Positions 24,087 through 36,442 of a stretch of DNA of 64,000 nt are shown here, in pieces (within the stretch, counting starts at the first letter, position 1; each line of letters opens with the position of its first letter). Both the position numbers and the translations under genes were made by a program. The stretch is from Aquanectria penicillioides (lineage: Eukaryota; Ascomycota; Sordariomycetes; Hypocreales; Nectriaceae): positions 253,001-317,000 of the forward strand of contig PYIU01000005.1 in the NCBI GenBank assembly GCA_003415625.1. Direction: 5' to 3'. The notes beneath the pieces are model-generated. The model was not told where the DNA came from. It made no database searches and saw only the letters and a program-made list of their open reading frames with translations.

Positions 24087-25277
24087 TTGGTGATTTTGAT
24101 ACCGCCGATAACCTCGTCCGTGCCTCCATTCCCGGTCGCAGGGCACTTGCAATTTCGCTTCGGGTAAGTCCTTGGATCAGTTTCTTCTGTTTCTCTTGTG
24201 CTCCATCTTCGTTGCCAGAGTCTATTCCCCTCCCCCTCTCACCATGCTACGCTCTTTTCACCCCACGTTTGGTCATCGGAAACATCACCCACACACAACA
24301 CACGGGGCAGGATTCAAAGTAGGAGAGCACACGAGGACACAGACACAAGACACGAAGCCCAAGACAGATACGCACGCACACACGCATGCACGCCCCCTCT
24401 GCTTTTCTGCTGCATCATAAACGTACCCTCTCTCTATATCTCCCATCCTCCCCAACTCCAACTCCGCTCCGCCAGACGGAGCTCCAGGCAGAGTGGCCTG
24501 GGCGTGTTTTGTCAACCTCAAAAGTCCAAGCTCCAAGCTCCAAGCCTTTCCCGTCGGGGCCGCAGGGGAACAGGATAAAAGGGATGAAGAAGGGATTTGA
24601 AAAAAAAGAAAAGAAAAAGTCAGTGCTCTGCTTGAGTAGCCTTGTTCGGTGGGCTTGCCAAGCTTGCCCTTGTCTGTTTGAAAGGGTTCAAATCAAATCT
24701 CCGTTTCGGCCGCAAGCGCAATGCCATCTTGATAATCCTGGTTCATCCCTCCAACCCTCCAACCCTCCATCCCACCACCATGATCCATCCCTCCTCCACG
24801 AGGCCGCCGCCGTTGGGACCCCCCTCTCCAAATCCATCCATCTCGGCATCCACCTACGCGGCCAGTTCCTGTTCCTGCCATGGACCCTATTGGCATTAGT
24901 CTGCTGCTGTGAGGCGCTCCTCCGGGCCCCCCTTGGATTCGGGCACTGAGCTAGCTGCGCTGGCTTCCCTGTGGTCGCGTGCGAGGCACAATATTAGACG
25001 ACTCAGCTGAAGAGTCTGGCTTGACGCTGGCGCTGTCGCTGGCGCTATCGCTGGCTGCGTTGTGCGCGCCAAGGCAATTAATTAGGTGCTGCAGCCCCAA
25101 AAGCCCTTTTTGCCTCGTGGTGCCGCCCATTCCTCTTCCCACTCGCACTGCTGTCCCGTCACATTCGCTTGCTCCTCCGACCATTTGGCGCGCGCCGTCT
25201 CAGTCCTGTCTCTCCCGTTGGGCACCACTGCCGCTGCTGCCGGCTGCTGCTACGTAGTTTACCTCCCGTTGCTTCGT

Positions 25278-25298
25278 TGCTGCTGCTGCTGCTGCTGC
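25278..25298. repeat. (TGC)7 trinucleotide repeat
   Basis: Seven uninterrupted TGC triplets lie in the pyrimidine-rich region about 700 bp upstream of the SAPS start. No coding frame is supported here. Confidence 0.95.
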
Positions 25299-25325
25299 TA
25301 CGGCTGCCGTGCGACTGCTGCCGTG

Positions 25326-25380
25326 CTGCCGCCGCTGCCTCTGCCGCCGCTGCCTCTGCCGCCGCTGCCTCTGCCGCCGC
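25326..25380. repeat. 15-bp GC-rich tandem repeat, 3.7 copies
   Basis: Three exact copies and one partial copy of CTGCCGCCGCTGCCT begin 27 bp after the TGC repeat. The period is a multiple of three, so all three frames stay open here, which explains the spurious low-complexity open frames. Confidence 0.95.
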
Positions 25381-26005
25381 TATCGCAGCGCATCGCTCGT
25401 TGCCGCTGTTGTTGCCGCTGCCGCCCCCGTCTGCCCGCTCGGCCACACCCACGGCCACGCACATACGCACACTCGCTCACGCTCACACACTGCCCACTCT
25501 CTCCCACACACTCTCCCCCAAAAAGGCTGACATCACTACTGCCCTATCCTGTCCCCGTCCTCGTTTTGGCGGGTTACTCATCCTCTCACTCCCACTTCCA
25601 CTTCCACCCACACATTTTCTCACCCATCACCAGGCAATCCGCCACCCCGCGACTCGCGATCCGCGTCCTGCGCGACCCCCCCTCCATCGCTCCCTCGCTC
25701 CTTCAACCAAGCGCCTTCAAGCGACTTCTCCGGCCCCTGGCATTCCGGAATGCCATAGACGGGCCCTTGCTCTACTCGCGCATCGCAATCCTGTGCCTGT
25801 GCTATCCCCTCTTCGACTCACCCGCCGCCCCTGACAGACGACGAGCCGCTCCGCCTAATCAACTCACCCACATGCCCGACCGTGTCTGGATTACATGATC
25901 CCATCGCCTCGACAGCCTCTCCCGACAACACTCTCTCGCAAACTTGCCCCTGTGCTGCCCCGGTGCTGCCCGTCTGGCGCCGTGGCCTAGTCCCGACCCG
26001 TCACC

Positions 26006-29000
26006 ATGTTTTGGAGGTTTGGCGGCTACGCCAACATCTCCACTATCGATACCATCCTCGACAAGCCCGACTTCACCCTCGAGGAGCTGCTCGACGAGAG
26101 CGATTTGATCCAGGAACTCAAGCAGCACAACACAAAGCTTATCGAGTACCTCCGTGAGGACAAGGTTCTCGAGAGCTTGCTCGAATATGTCGTCGCCCCC
26201 AAGCTAGAAACAATCGAGACCCCCGCAGAGCAAGATGGCTCCGCTACCGACGAGGAGACCAAGGCCAAGAACCGCTTGCTGCACTTCTCCCGCCCACGCG
26301 CCTCCTCCCGTTCCACTGACCCCGGAAACGATGACGAGGAGGAGCAGGAGAAGAAGCGCAACCGCTACGCCTTTGTTGCCTGCGAAGTCCTGAGCTCCGA
26401 CACCTGGTCCATCTACGAAGCTCTCGCAGAAAACCGTCAGCTCATCCGGAACTTCTGGAAGTTCCTCTCGCGACCTGCCCCGCTAGACCCCCTGCAGGCG
26501 AGCTATTTCACAAAGGTCAACGAGTCTCTCTTTGAGAAGAAGACCGAGGACATGATGGAGCTCCTGATGGGCATCCAAAATGCTGTTCCCGACCTGCTCA
26601 AGCATGTCGAATGCCCCATGATTATGGACCTTCTTCTCAAGATCATTGCCCTTGATCGCAGCGAGGGCGGCCAAGGCGTTGTCGAGGTATGTGTACCCCC
26701 CCAAAGTTGATTGCGTCATACTCTCTCTAACCATTACTTTTTCTCCATTAGTGGCTATATTCCAAGAACATCATCCCGACTCTGCTCTCCTGCCTTAGCC
26801 CCGAGAACAACTGGGTCGTTCAGACCGCCGCCGGCGACTTTATCAAGGCCATCATTACCATCTCCGCCAACGCCTCCCAAAATGAACAGCAGTGCATCGG
26901 TCCCAACGAGCTCACCCGCCAACTGGTGTCCAAACCCTGTGTCGAGCAGCTTATCCAGTACATGCTTGGTGGCGGAAACCCGTTGACCGTTGGTGTTGGC
27001 ATTATCATCGAGGTCATTCGAAAGAACAACTCCGACTACGATCCCGACATGGGCACCGAAGCCAATGCCGTCCCGTCCAGCCGCGACCCCATCTACCTGG
27101 GAACCCTACTACGATTGTTCGCCCAGAACGTGCCCAAATTTATGAGCTTGATCATGGAGGCTCCAGCTCAGAAGGACAAGATCGACTCCACCTTTGGCGA
27201 GAGACTGGAACCCCTGGGCTTCGACCGCTTCAAGACCTGCGAGCTCATGGCCGAGCTGCTGCACTGCAGCAATATGGGCCTTCTGAACGAGGTCGGTTCG
27301 GAGGAGCTCATTGCCGCAAGGGACGCCGAACGACAGCGTCTCCGGGGCGAAGGAAAGCTTTGCCCTGTCAAGGAGGAAGAGCCTGCAGCAATGGAGGACT
27401 TGACCATGCGACGAACTCACCTCGCCCCCGAGGAAGTTCGACGTCTGGAGGTTACCAACGCAGCCGACGACGATGGATTCGAGGAGGTGGAGCCCAGCAA
27501 GGAGATGAGCGAGGACACATCCCACGAGTTTGTCAAGGCCGAAGTTGAAATCCCATCCGTTTCCGGATCTGGCATTTCCAAGGACGAGGATGACTTCATC
27601 GACGAGCCCCTCAGCCCTGAGAAGTCTCGCCCGCAGTTTGAGGATGCTGACCTGGTGGTTGCGCCACTCTCCCCCACGAAGCCGAAGCCCGTCGAGCTCG
27701 CCACTGCGCCTGAGACTGACAAGTCAGCTGAGAAGCCTGCTGACGCCCCCGACGCGGAGCAAAATATGGTAGTTGATGCCACTGAAGAGCCCAAGAAGCT
27801 GGATGCCGAGGCTCCTGAGAAGGCCTCGACCGATGATGGCTCCGAGTCGTCTGCCATCCTGACCCCTGCCACCTCCGAGCCGGAAATCAAGACTGAGACC
27901 GTTGAGCCCAAGGCCACCGAGACTGAGCCTTTGTCCATCGTTCATGAGCTTGCACCCCATCCCGAGGATACCCCAGCGCCGCTCTTCTCCGCTCCTCCAG
28001 CTCCCGAGTCTGGAGCTGATAGACCTCCCCAAGCAGCCGAGAAATCGATTGCTGATACTGACATGTCAACCACGGACGTGAACGTTGCGCCCCTGGATAT
28101 CTCCAAGTCTGCAGAGAAGCAGCCCGAAGAGCCCACGACCTCTGTGGATCCAGTTGTAGGAGACTTCTTGAAGACACAGTTTGTCGAATACCGTGTTGTG
28201 CCGACTATCTTGGTAAGTTTCGTCTCCAAGTTTACCAACCCGTGCTGTTCTAACTAGCTTAGTCCTTCTTTTTCGCATACCCCTGGAACAACTTCCTGCA
28301 TAATGTCGTCTACGATATTGTCCAGCAGGTGTTCAACGGTCCCATGGACCGTGGCTTCAACCCCAACTTGGCCATTTCCCTTTTTGAGGCCGCTGACATC
28401 ACCAGTGCCATCATTAACGGCCAGCAAGCTAGCGACGAGTCTCAAGCCAAGACCAAGACTCGCATGGGATACATGGGCCACCTCACCCTCATCGCAGAGG
28501 AGGTTGTCAAGTTTACCGAGCGCCACCCCCCGGAGCTTCTCTCCGAGACAGTCCTTGACCGGGTTATGAGCCAGGAATGGATCAACTACGTCGAGGGTGC
28601 CTTGGCTGAAACTCGCGAGAGGGACAATGCCATTCTCGGCGGCGTGCGACCTGACGCGGCTCTTGGAAACCGAGCCATGGGAGGCAGTGGACTGGGAGGA
28701 GTCGGCCTCTCTGGCCTCGGAGGAAACTCCGGAGGCTCCAACGCCCTGGCGGAAGCCGGTCTCAATGGCGGAATTGAAATTAGCGAAAACTCCGGAAATG
28801 GCATTGGGCCCTTCACTATCAGTGCCGGGACTTTGATGTCCGGCTTCGGCAGCAGCAGCGACGAAGAAGATGAAGACGGCGAAGGCGACGAGGAAGACGT
28901 AAACTCTGAGGTGAGTGGTGATTCCAATGAAGATGTCGGTGACGATGCGGACGTGGATTCTTTTGGGCGCACTGGCATGGTGGACTCTCCCGAGGATGTG

Positions 29001-30358
29001 ATCATGGGCTCCCCAGAGCCGATTCGAGCAAACTCACCAGATATTGGTGGTAGCGGTGGTGGCGGCGGTGACGATGTTGATGTAAGCATGGATTCGCCGA
29101 TGGATTTCGGGGATGAGGGCGCACCTTTGAGCAAGGTGGAACCTTCAAGGGAACCTCCACCGCAGGGAGAGCATGCTGCAAGACCGACGAATGATTCTTA
29201 GAGCGGAGCACGTCGTCATGACACCTACGACCAGGCATTTTCCAGTGCTTTCGGGACGGAGGAGGATGTACAGAGTGACGACAATTTGAACCTGGGCGAC
29301 CTCGAGTCGTTTGAGGACATTAATCTAGAGGAACTCTTGGGGTTTCTGTCCGAGGCGATACCCTGAGAAAGAAAGATACCATGTGCTTTTTGGGGAGGGA
29401 GGGTTTATGAACGATATGGACGAGCATGAGAATATTGTTAATGAACTCGGGATGGGTCAAGTGTACATGTATGATGGCCAGAGGAAAGACAAGAGTTAGG
29501 AATGAATATGGCAAGGAAAGAAAGAAAGAAAGAAATGGTACCGGGGGATCATGTCGCGATGCCAGAGTTCACACAGGATGTCCATGCCGCTGCCGACCTC
29601 ACATTTCTTTGTGTCATTTGTCACTCGACGGCTTCACGATACTGACCATGGTTCTTAGTTCCGAGCTTACACTGACCCTCTCAACAATGCGGGCGGATCC
29701 ATGGAGCCACCGTCGATCCCACCGCCGCCCCTCCTCCGCCGCCGCTGAACATCCCCCTTCCCGGGCGAGGCTCCAGCTGGCGGCCCGACTGGCGATGCAC
29801 CAGAAGAACAGCCAATCCGCGCAGGTATCTTCTGCCAGTCTGCATCACGATGATGATGATGATGATGAAGATGATGATGACAACCCTACGGATCCTTTTG
29901 CGGACACGGAAGAGGACATTGACGATGAAGATGACGACCAGGACGGAGACCGTGGCTCGTGGTGGCGAGGAGTAGTAAGAAGTAGAAGCAAGACGGACGG
30001 CAACGAGTCTGATGATGAGCGCGACGATGATGACGATGACGAGTTTGGCGATTTTGCCATGGCGGAAGATGAGAGAGTTGTCGGGGACGAGAAGTTGGTG
30101 TTGCGACCGCTGGCCGTCAACCCGGCTAAGGAGGGGAACGCTCGAGGATTGAGCGGTCTCTGGCCATTCGGGCTATCCAAAGCCGAGAAGGAGAAGGAGG
30201 GAGACAGGCTGGCGTCAGTTGGGGGCGGTTCTGAGGGCGGTTCTGCGGGTCAGGCGGATGAGGCTGGTGACGGGGACGACAAGAAGGCGGTGGAGGTCAA
30301 GGAGGCGAAGAGGCGGACCAGTATCGAGGACCCGGATGATGACGAGGTTGTCATTTGA
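26006..30358 (+). CDS. SIT4/PP6 phosphatase-associated protein (SAPS family, Ekc1/Sap190-like)
   Basis: Exons are 26006-26686, 26752-28212, 28263-28910 and 29659-30358, about 1163 residues. The SAPS domain runs from the start (MFWRFGGYANISTIDTILDK) through about residue 430, with WNNFLHNVVYDIVQQVF continuing it in exon 3. Between lies an acidic Ser/Pro/Glu-rich insert (about 430-690). SAPS proteins are regulatory subunits of Sit4/PP6 phosphatase and affect G1 progression, TOR signalling and mitosis. Exon 3 splices at a strong GTGAGT (28911) to CTGAC plus TTAG (29658), joining DVNSE to FRAYTDPLNNAG. The last exon has the acidic tail I associate with fungal members (SRARLQLAARLA; SSWWRGVVR-like; DDDEFGDFA; EVKEAKRRTSIEDPDD). 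That tail is read in three successive frames, each shifted by -1, in the C-rich stretch 29720-29757, so two bases seem to be missing. Without splicing at 28911 the frame stops at 29201. The core identity is secure; the 3' model is inferred. Confidence 0.82.
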
Positions 30359-30445
30359 ATTCAAAGATACCAAACTGTTCTAGGGAGCGCTTAGATGGGC
30401 GATAGATTACGGGGTAACGCGGCATGGGGATAGGTAGGACAGGTA

Positions 30446-30474
30446 GGCAGGCAGGCAGGCAGGTAGGCAGGCAA
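30446..30474. repeat. (GGCA/GGTA)n tetranucleotide repeat
   Basis: GGCA units with one GGTA variant lie just 3' of the SAPS gene. Confidence 0.85.
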
Positions 30475-30720
30475 GCATCTGGAGGTTTTAATGATGGAGT
30501 GTCTTGGGCAATGAACGAGGTGACGTTGGGTGATGTGATTAGTGTACGATATATAGCATTTATTGTTCTGATTAGGTCCATGTCCCGTGTGCGTGTGTTG
30601 CACGTAGAGCATGATATGGCTTTGGAAGATGATATGGTGCTTTGCATCATCGAATGGGGATTCCTGTGTTTTTGGGTGAAGGTGGTGAGTTGAGCGAGCA
30701 AGCGGGAGGAGGAACTCGAT

Positions 30721-30790
30721 ACAGCAGCGGCAGCAACAGCAACAGCAACAACAACAGCGATAGCAACAGCGATAGCAACAGCGACAGCAA
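30721..30790. repeat. CAGCAACAG / GATAGCAACAGC imperfect repeat
   Basis: CAGCAA-type hexamers grade into a 12-bp GATAGCAACAGC unit. In one frame this would encode Ser/Asn, but no gene supports it. Confidence 0.8.
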
Positions 30791-31004
30791 CTACATCAAT
30801 GAAAATGGTAATGGATGGGGGCTTGCTATTCTGGTTGGATGGACGATGCCTGCACAGCTGAGTTGCCCGAGAGAGAACCTCGGTTCTAGAAGGCGCAGAC
30901 TGTCAGGTACGATTACAATCTCGCGTGGCCGCATCGGCAACCGGGACCAATCTCGTTGGTAGACGGGCCGAAGGATCTATCGCATACGTACGTGTCTCGT
31001 GTAG

Positions 31005-31037
31005 TGAGTGAGTGAGTGAGTGAGTGAGTGAGTGAGT
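31005..31037. repeat. (TGAG)n repeat
   Basis: About eight TGAG tetramers, followed 35 bp later by the GT microsatellite. Confidence 0.9.
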
Positions 31038-31071
31038 GTGCCTCAGTCTACGTTGGTAGGCACTGTAGTTA

Positions 31072-31106
<35 letters not shown>

Positions 31107-31108
31107 GT
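31072..31108. repeat. (GT)n microsatellite
   Basis: A GT tract interrupted once by ATAT. Confidence 0.9.
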
Positions 31109-31588
31109 AACGGATCCAGACTTTGTTATCTGTTGACCAGGGGGTTGAAGACGGCGCAGCACGGTTGCCAGGAACGTGGCATCCTTGCTTGGATCGTGGC
31201 TTTTATTGTACAGAGTCTTGTATTTTTATTTTATTTCTCCTCCTCGTGCTGCTTTTCTTCGATTGATACTGGACGGGATGGATACTGGAGGATCCTTCAG
31301 AGGGTCTTGCCCCCCTTCCCTCCCCACCTTGCTTGTGACCACTCTCTTTTGGGCTTTGGTTCTGGTTCTGGCTGGTCTGGGGCGAGGGCAAGGGCAGAAC
31401 GAAGACCCCGGTCTGGGTCTGGACCTGGACCTGTTTCGTGTGCCCCAAAGCGTGCATAAAGGCCCTACTACCCTGGGCGGGGAGAGGTGAAACGGTGGGG
31501 GACTACGGATAGAAGGGAGAACGTGGATGAATATCCTGGAGAATTGGGTGAGGCCACACTCACGCGGCTTTGGTTACCATGTATTGTT

Positions 31589-31591
<3 letters not shown>

Positions 31592-31638
<47 letters not shown>

Positions 31639-31640
31639 GG
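31592..31640. repeat. (AG)n followed by a G run
   Basis: An AG tract of about 36 bp runs directly into a G homopolymer. Confidence 0.9.
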
Positions 31641-32526
31641 AGATAAGTGACAGGCACAGAGACTGTGAGTGCATGCAGGTGAGATGCGCTCCCCGGCAAA
31701 GTTTACAGCCCGAACAAAGAGATGGTGCCTTGTAGCTTGGGCGATTGGGGGCCGGGTCGCGTAGATTTGTTGAAAAACGTGCTTTGTGTACACGTCTTGG
31801 CGTTTCCAAAGGCCGTCTACGGATATCCGTGCCTGATCTGTTTCCTCGGTGTGCTGAATATGGGTTGGAAGGAATGAATGGTTGTTGACGAAGATGCATG
31901 TCATGATGGGATGCCGTTTTTTTTTTTTCTTTTTTTCTCCCTTTTATTGCGAACCACGATGGGACGATGGGGTTCAAGTGGATATTTCTCTCACCCCCCC
32001 CCCCCCCCCGGAGAAGCACTGGCCCAAGTCGGGCTTGAGAGGTGACAGTTGCTGATGCTGCTTGGCATGGCTTGACCAGGCGGCACTTGAGGATTGAACT
32101 AGGCAGCCGCATTTTTGAGGAATGGTTCGAGATCAACAGGCGATGATACCTCGATGAGGAGAATGTAAAGGCCGAATGGGGAGATGGGGAGATGTGGGCA
32201 CGATGATGGCGATGGATGATGATGCCGAGCCCGAGATGGAAAGATTGATGGGGGGAGGAGGATTTGCGGCGGTGTGCTGGGGCTGGTGTGTGGGGTTTTG
32301 CTTGCATCTCCAACCATCCACCACGCGATAGGAATCTGATTGTCAAGATGGATTACATTACATTGCATGCATCTGGATGAACAGGCGGTGCAAGATCAAG
32401 TCAAAGTGGGTTGGGTGCCGTATTGGGCAGGAGGGTGATAAGACAGGGCACGAGGGCGTCACGAGTCGTCACGAGGGGGGACGCAAATGGGGCATGTCAT
32501 CTGCTGTCTGTCTTTCGCTCTCTATA

Positions 32527-32598
32527 CGTGTATGTATGTGTGTATGTATGTATGTGTGTATGTATGTATGTATGTATGTATGTATGTATGTATGTGTG
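32527..32598. repeat. (GTAT)n microsatellite, about 72 bp
   Basis: This GTAT tetranucleotide tract with GTGT variants is one of the longest simple repeats in the window. Confidence 0.9.
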
Positions 32599-34561
32599 TC
32601 TCGTCTGTGGTTTCTAGTCCATTTACTAATTAATTACTGGTTGCTATCAATGAACCGGGCACACGTTCGAAGAGTCCGGGCGAAGGATTCACTGGCCACC
32701 CCACTTGGAAGGAATCCCTAGGGGAACCGAGCCCAGTAAAGGGACCTCTCCTCAACCTGTGAGAAGCGCCAATGGTAGCACGCGGGCTGAGTGGTATGAG
32801 GTGCTGCTGTAGCACGCAGCAAGAGAGGTAGTATATTACAACACTGTACGGAGTAGTGTAGCAGTAGGTAGTGGTGAAAGGTACCAGGCAGGGGCCGCTG
32901 GAGGGACATGGGTTTTCCCAGAGGGTTCATTTCGGATGCCGAGATGGGGAGGGGACAAGGGTTCTCGAATCCTTGAGGGAGGCCAACAAGTCTTGATTCA
33001 TTTCATTGTGTATTGTTGTTCTGCCGGATGAATCACTCAGTGAATGAAGCAGAAAGGCAGTAAACGAGGAGACGAGCCAGGACAGGATGGAACACGATGG
33101 GACAGGATGGGACACGACAAGCCGGGACAGGTTGAGACAAGATTCCAAAAAAAGAAGAGGCACTAAACAAGCAACACGAGCAATGAGAAACATGCCCGAG
33201 TTGTAGCGCAGCGCAGCGCATGCATGACAGTCAATGCCCATGACAAGAAGCGGGAAGCGGGGGGGGGGGGGGGGGGGGCGGAGTGTTGCACGCGGCTGAG
33301 GGGCCCCGTGGCAGTGGCAAACCCGCTAAAATGAGGTGCCGGCCAGAAACAGAAGTATTATGTGATGCGCCAAACCTAAACAATAGAGAGCCGCGCCACC
33401 GTCAGTTTTGTTTTGCCGCCAGCCAACAGGAGACGTCGGCCTCAGCCTCCTCCGGCTGGCGGCGGAACCGGGTCATCCATCCCAAGAGGAGATTGAAGAG
33501 AGACAAAGTGCAGATGGGAGATGCACGATGCAAAGTGCCGGCGGCTAGAATGCAAAGTATTTTTTCCCCCTTCTTTTGCCTTTTCCTTTTGGTTCTTTTT
33601 CTGTCCTGGCCAGTAGGTATGCTGTTTTGGATCAATGCATGTCTGCATGCCCTCTGTCAACTCCAATCCGGAGAGGGACGGAGGAGAAAAGGGCCCCCCT
33701 TCGCGGAGGGGAATGGTCATCTTCTTATCGGCAGAACAGAATCTTGGCGTCACCGGGAGTCGCATTCTTTCCTTTTTTTTTTTTTTTTTTTGCCCTTGGT
33801 TGAATCCATGGATTGCCGTCTTCCTCGGCTCTCAGCCCGTCTCTATCTCTGTCTATCTCTTGTGTGTATGATGCATCTCCATGATAGACGGGCGTCCCTC
33901 ATCCCCGGGCGGACCACTACGGCGTGGGGCGGGCTTCCCTAAACCCCCGTCCGCCCCGCCGGGATGCCGATCCTTTCTGACCACACATACGGACTACTCA
34001 TGGTCTACTATCGTCTGCTATGGCCTAGCACAAGGGCCCCGATGGGAGATAGGAGCCGGACCGTGGCTCGAAGTGCTGGATGACGTGATGCTCGGCGACC
34101 TTTCTCACTAATAGCGATCGCTTGTTGGGGACCTTTGTCATGATAGGCGCGGTACGTCCCCAGGCCAATTACCGTCCGTCTTACTACTAGGAATGTAGGT
34201 ATCCGTAAGTCTAGGCCTGCTATGCTTGCTAGGCCTGTTAGGTTACCGTGCTTTTTCACTCTCCTTTGCCCGCTCAAATGTCAGCCCTATTTTACCTTCT
34301 TCTTCTACTTGTTCTTTGGGGGCCCTTTCGGCCTTCTCATGCATTATTCCCCGAATCGTTCAATTCCTTGTCTAAGCAGGTCTAAGCAGGGATCCGGATA
34401 TTTTCTTGTTTCCGTCTTGTGCTGCGATTGCTGGGCCGCTTTCATCAATCACATTAAACCCCCCCCCTTCGAGATGAGACATCCAGGGCCTAGCCTCCAT
34501 GCAATAGGTCAACTGCCCACTGTGGTAGTATACGTAGATACTTACACATACGTCTGTATGT

Positions 34562-34571
34562 ACACACACAC

Positions 34572-34613
<42 letters not shown>

Positions 34614-34617
34614 ACAT
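34562..34617. repeat. (CA)n microsatellite
   Basis: A CA tract with single-base interruptions, about 1.9 kb upstream of the NRPS-like gene. Confidence 0.9.
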
Positions 34618-36442
34618 ATGCACTCGTGTTTTACTTCTTCTTTCTCGTAGCCGTTAGATGCAATCGTCTCAAACGTGATCCCCTTAGCACATAACCAACC
34701 CAACCCAACGACTAATGAGTCTGATGGACCAACCGCTGTTTGCTCCTAGTGTATGTATGCAACTAGTCGGAAATGTGAGGGGGGAAGAGACCCGGGCATA
34801 GCCTCTGGGGCGGACGTGAAGAACTGGGAGTAGCGTCTTTCATCATCATCGCTGTCAGTAGTCGTCAACAAACATGACCAAGGTTAATGTACCTGGTTCA
34901 GACTACAAAGACAGACCAAAAAAAAAAAAAAAAAAGACACGATTTACCCGCACAGACGATCGTCGACTGGCGCGCGCCCACCCGGTCGAGTGTGACCGAC
35001 TATCTTGAGACGGTTGCGCTTCTAGTCGGCTGCATACTCGAATCGACGAGTTGCTGAACCATCCATGATGCATCTGCTGCAGCATCACTCGCCCGGCTGG
35101 ACTGGGGCAGCTATCCAGCCAGCCTCTTGCATAATGCAGGCACCCACCACCACTCTGTATGTATAGCACGGCTTGTTCTCTTGTCCACCTCCTCCTCTGC
35201 TTATGGGAGGGGACAAAAAATAAATAATGACCAGAGCTCGTCATGTCATGGGTGTGGGCTGAGCCCCGGCGTCATGCTGATGGCCTCTAGGAACCTTGCA
35301 ATTCATTCCTCGCCCTCCTCCCTTCAAGCCCAGACTCGACAGCCATGCTCACGGCCCACGGCCACGTCCCACGTCCCACAGCCCATCTTCATACTATGTA
35401 GTATCCCATGCCCCCTCCCATGTTTGATTCCCAAATCCATCCCGCTCCCCTGGGCCCCCAGCTAGCTTCTCGTAGTACGTAGACGCAATCTACGTCGCCG
35501 TCGCCGCTGCGATACACTGGACATGACAAGAAAAAGAGTGGGTTTCGGGCGGCGCCTCGCGGGTAACCCAGCCCCAGTCCCCAATCCTGTTCCTTGTCTT
35601 GCCCTGTCCGGCCCAGTCCTGCCTTGTCCTGCTTGTCCTGCCCTGTCCTGCCCTGTAAGTACTTCCGTGCCGTTTTGTCTGGTCCATCAAGCAATCAATC
35701 GTCTCTTTGCCGTTGTCGTCTAGGGTCTTGAAGGTTTGGACGTGCGTGATGCGACGCTGCAATTGGTCACGGCCCACGCGAGATGCCATGCCATGCCATG
35801 CGCCCATCCTCCTCCTCCGCTCTGTTGAGCGTCCATTGCACCTTGCAGCGTCGTGTACTATGTAGCGTAGCGTCCCACCCCCAGGCTCCCCCCCCCCCCC
35901 CCCAGCGGTCGCTCAACCGTCGACGTTTGGCCTCCTACTTAGATCAACGGACCTCCCCCGAACCCGCCGGAAACGGCGGTTGGTCCCCACGGCTCCGAAT
36001 GTCCGTTCAGCATCGTGGCTATACACGGCGTCTCAAACCACATCCATATCCCTTTTATTATTGTTTTCTTTTATCCTCCCTCCTCTTTCGTCTCCTCATT
36101 AAACACTTCCCCGCCTTTGGCCTACTGTTGGTCCTTCAGCTCGTCGTTGGTTGTTCTGATCATCTTTTGAAACACGCCGTTTGCAGCCCTTCCGCCTTGG
36201 GCGCCGTACTGAGACATTCCGCACGCGACAATGCAATGTCATGATATACCCCATTGACTTGAGAGCAGCACCGCCTACATTAGGAGACCCGTCGCCTTTA
36301 TACTCCAACGCTTCTCCCCACTGCCCCCCTCTCCGAAACCTAGTTCCCCTCCTCCTCCGCTACTTTTCCATCGTCTCTTCCTTTTCCTTTTTTGGTGTGT
36401 CCTCGGACCTCGACTGGACGTCTGTCAACAGCGTCTTGCACC

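Larger units (their letters stand above)
21788..26005. promoter_or_regulatory. Long upstream region of the SAPS gene with low-complexity tracts
   Basis: These 4.2 kb contain no supportable gene. The left part (about 22170-22290) is AT-rich. The sequence then becomes purine-rich, with (AG)n at about 24040-24086. From about 24170 to 26005 the + strand is markedly pyrimidine-rich, with CTG and 15-bp repeats and CACA runs. A GGGTAAGT at 24161-24168 looks like a splice donor, so a long leader with an intron is possible but unproven. Open frames through 25086-25898 translate into Pro/Leu/Cys low complexity and are not genes. Confidence 0.5.
30359..36442. other. Gene-poor 6-kb spacer rich in microsatellites and homopolymers
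   Basis: I find no supportable gene. The spacer holds GGCA, CAGCAA, TGAG, GT, AG, GTAT and CA tracts (listed separately). It also has long runs: C at 31994-32009, G at 33259-33278, T at 33773-33791, A at 34918-34936 and C at 35888-35903. The last 400 bp before 36443 are pyrimidine-rich, as in a leader. Frames such as 31468-32346 (-) and 33283-33942 (+) translate into low complexity without domains. Confidence 0.6.

Noticed and set aside
24640..24720. Possible tRNA B-box (GGTTCAAATC)
   Set aside because: No matching A-box or cloverleaf arms could be found around it.
25086..25898. 270-codon frame with Cys, Leu and Pro runs
   Set aside because: Produced by CTG and 15-bp repeats in pyrimidine-rich DNA. 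Overlapping frames are equally open.
29426..29658. Start of a separate acidic gene from 29426
   Set aside because: The 5' part is intronic in character. The acidic protein from 29757 on fits the C-terminal tail of the SAPS gene.
31468..32346. 292-codon minus-strand frame in the 6-kb spacer
   Set aside because: Crosses AG, C and T runs and translates into Ser/Leu low complexity.
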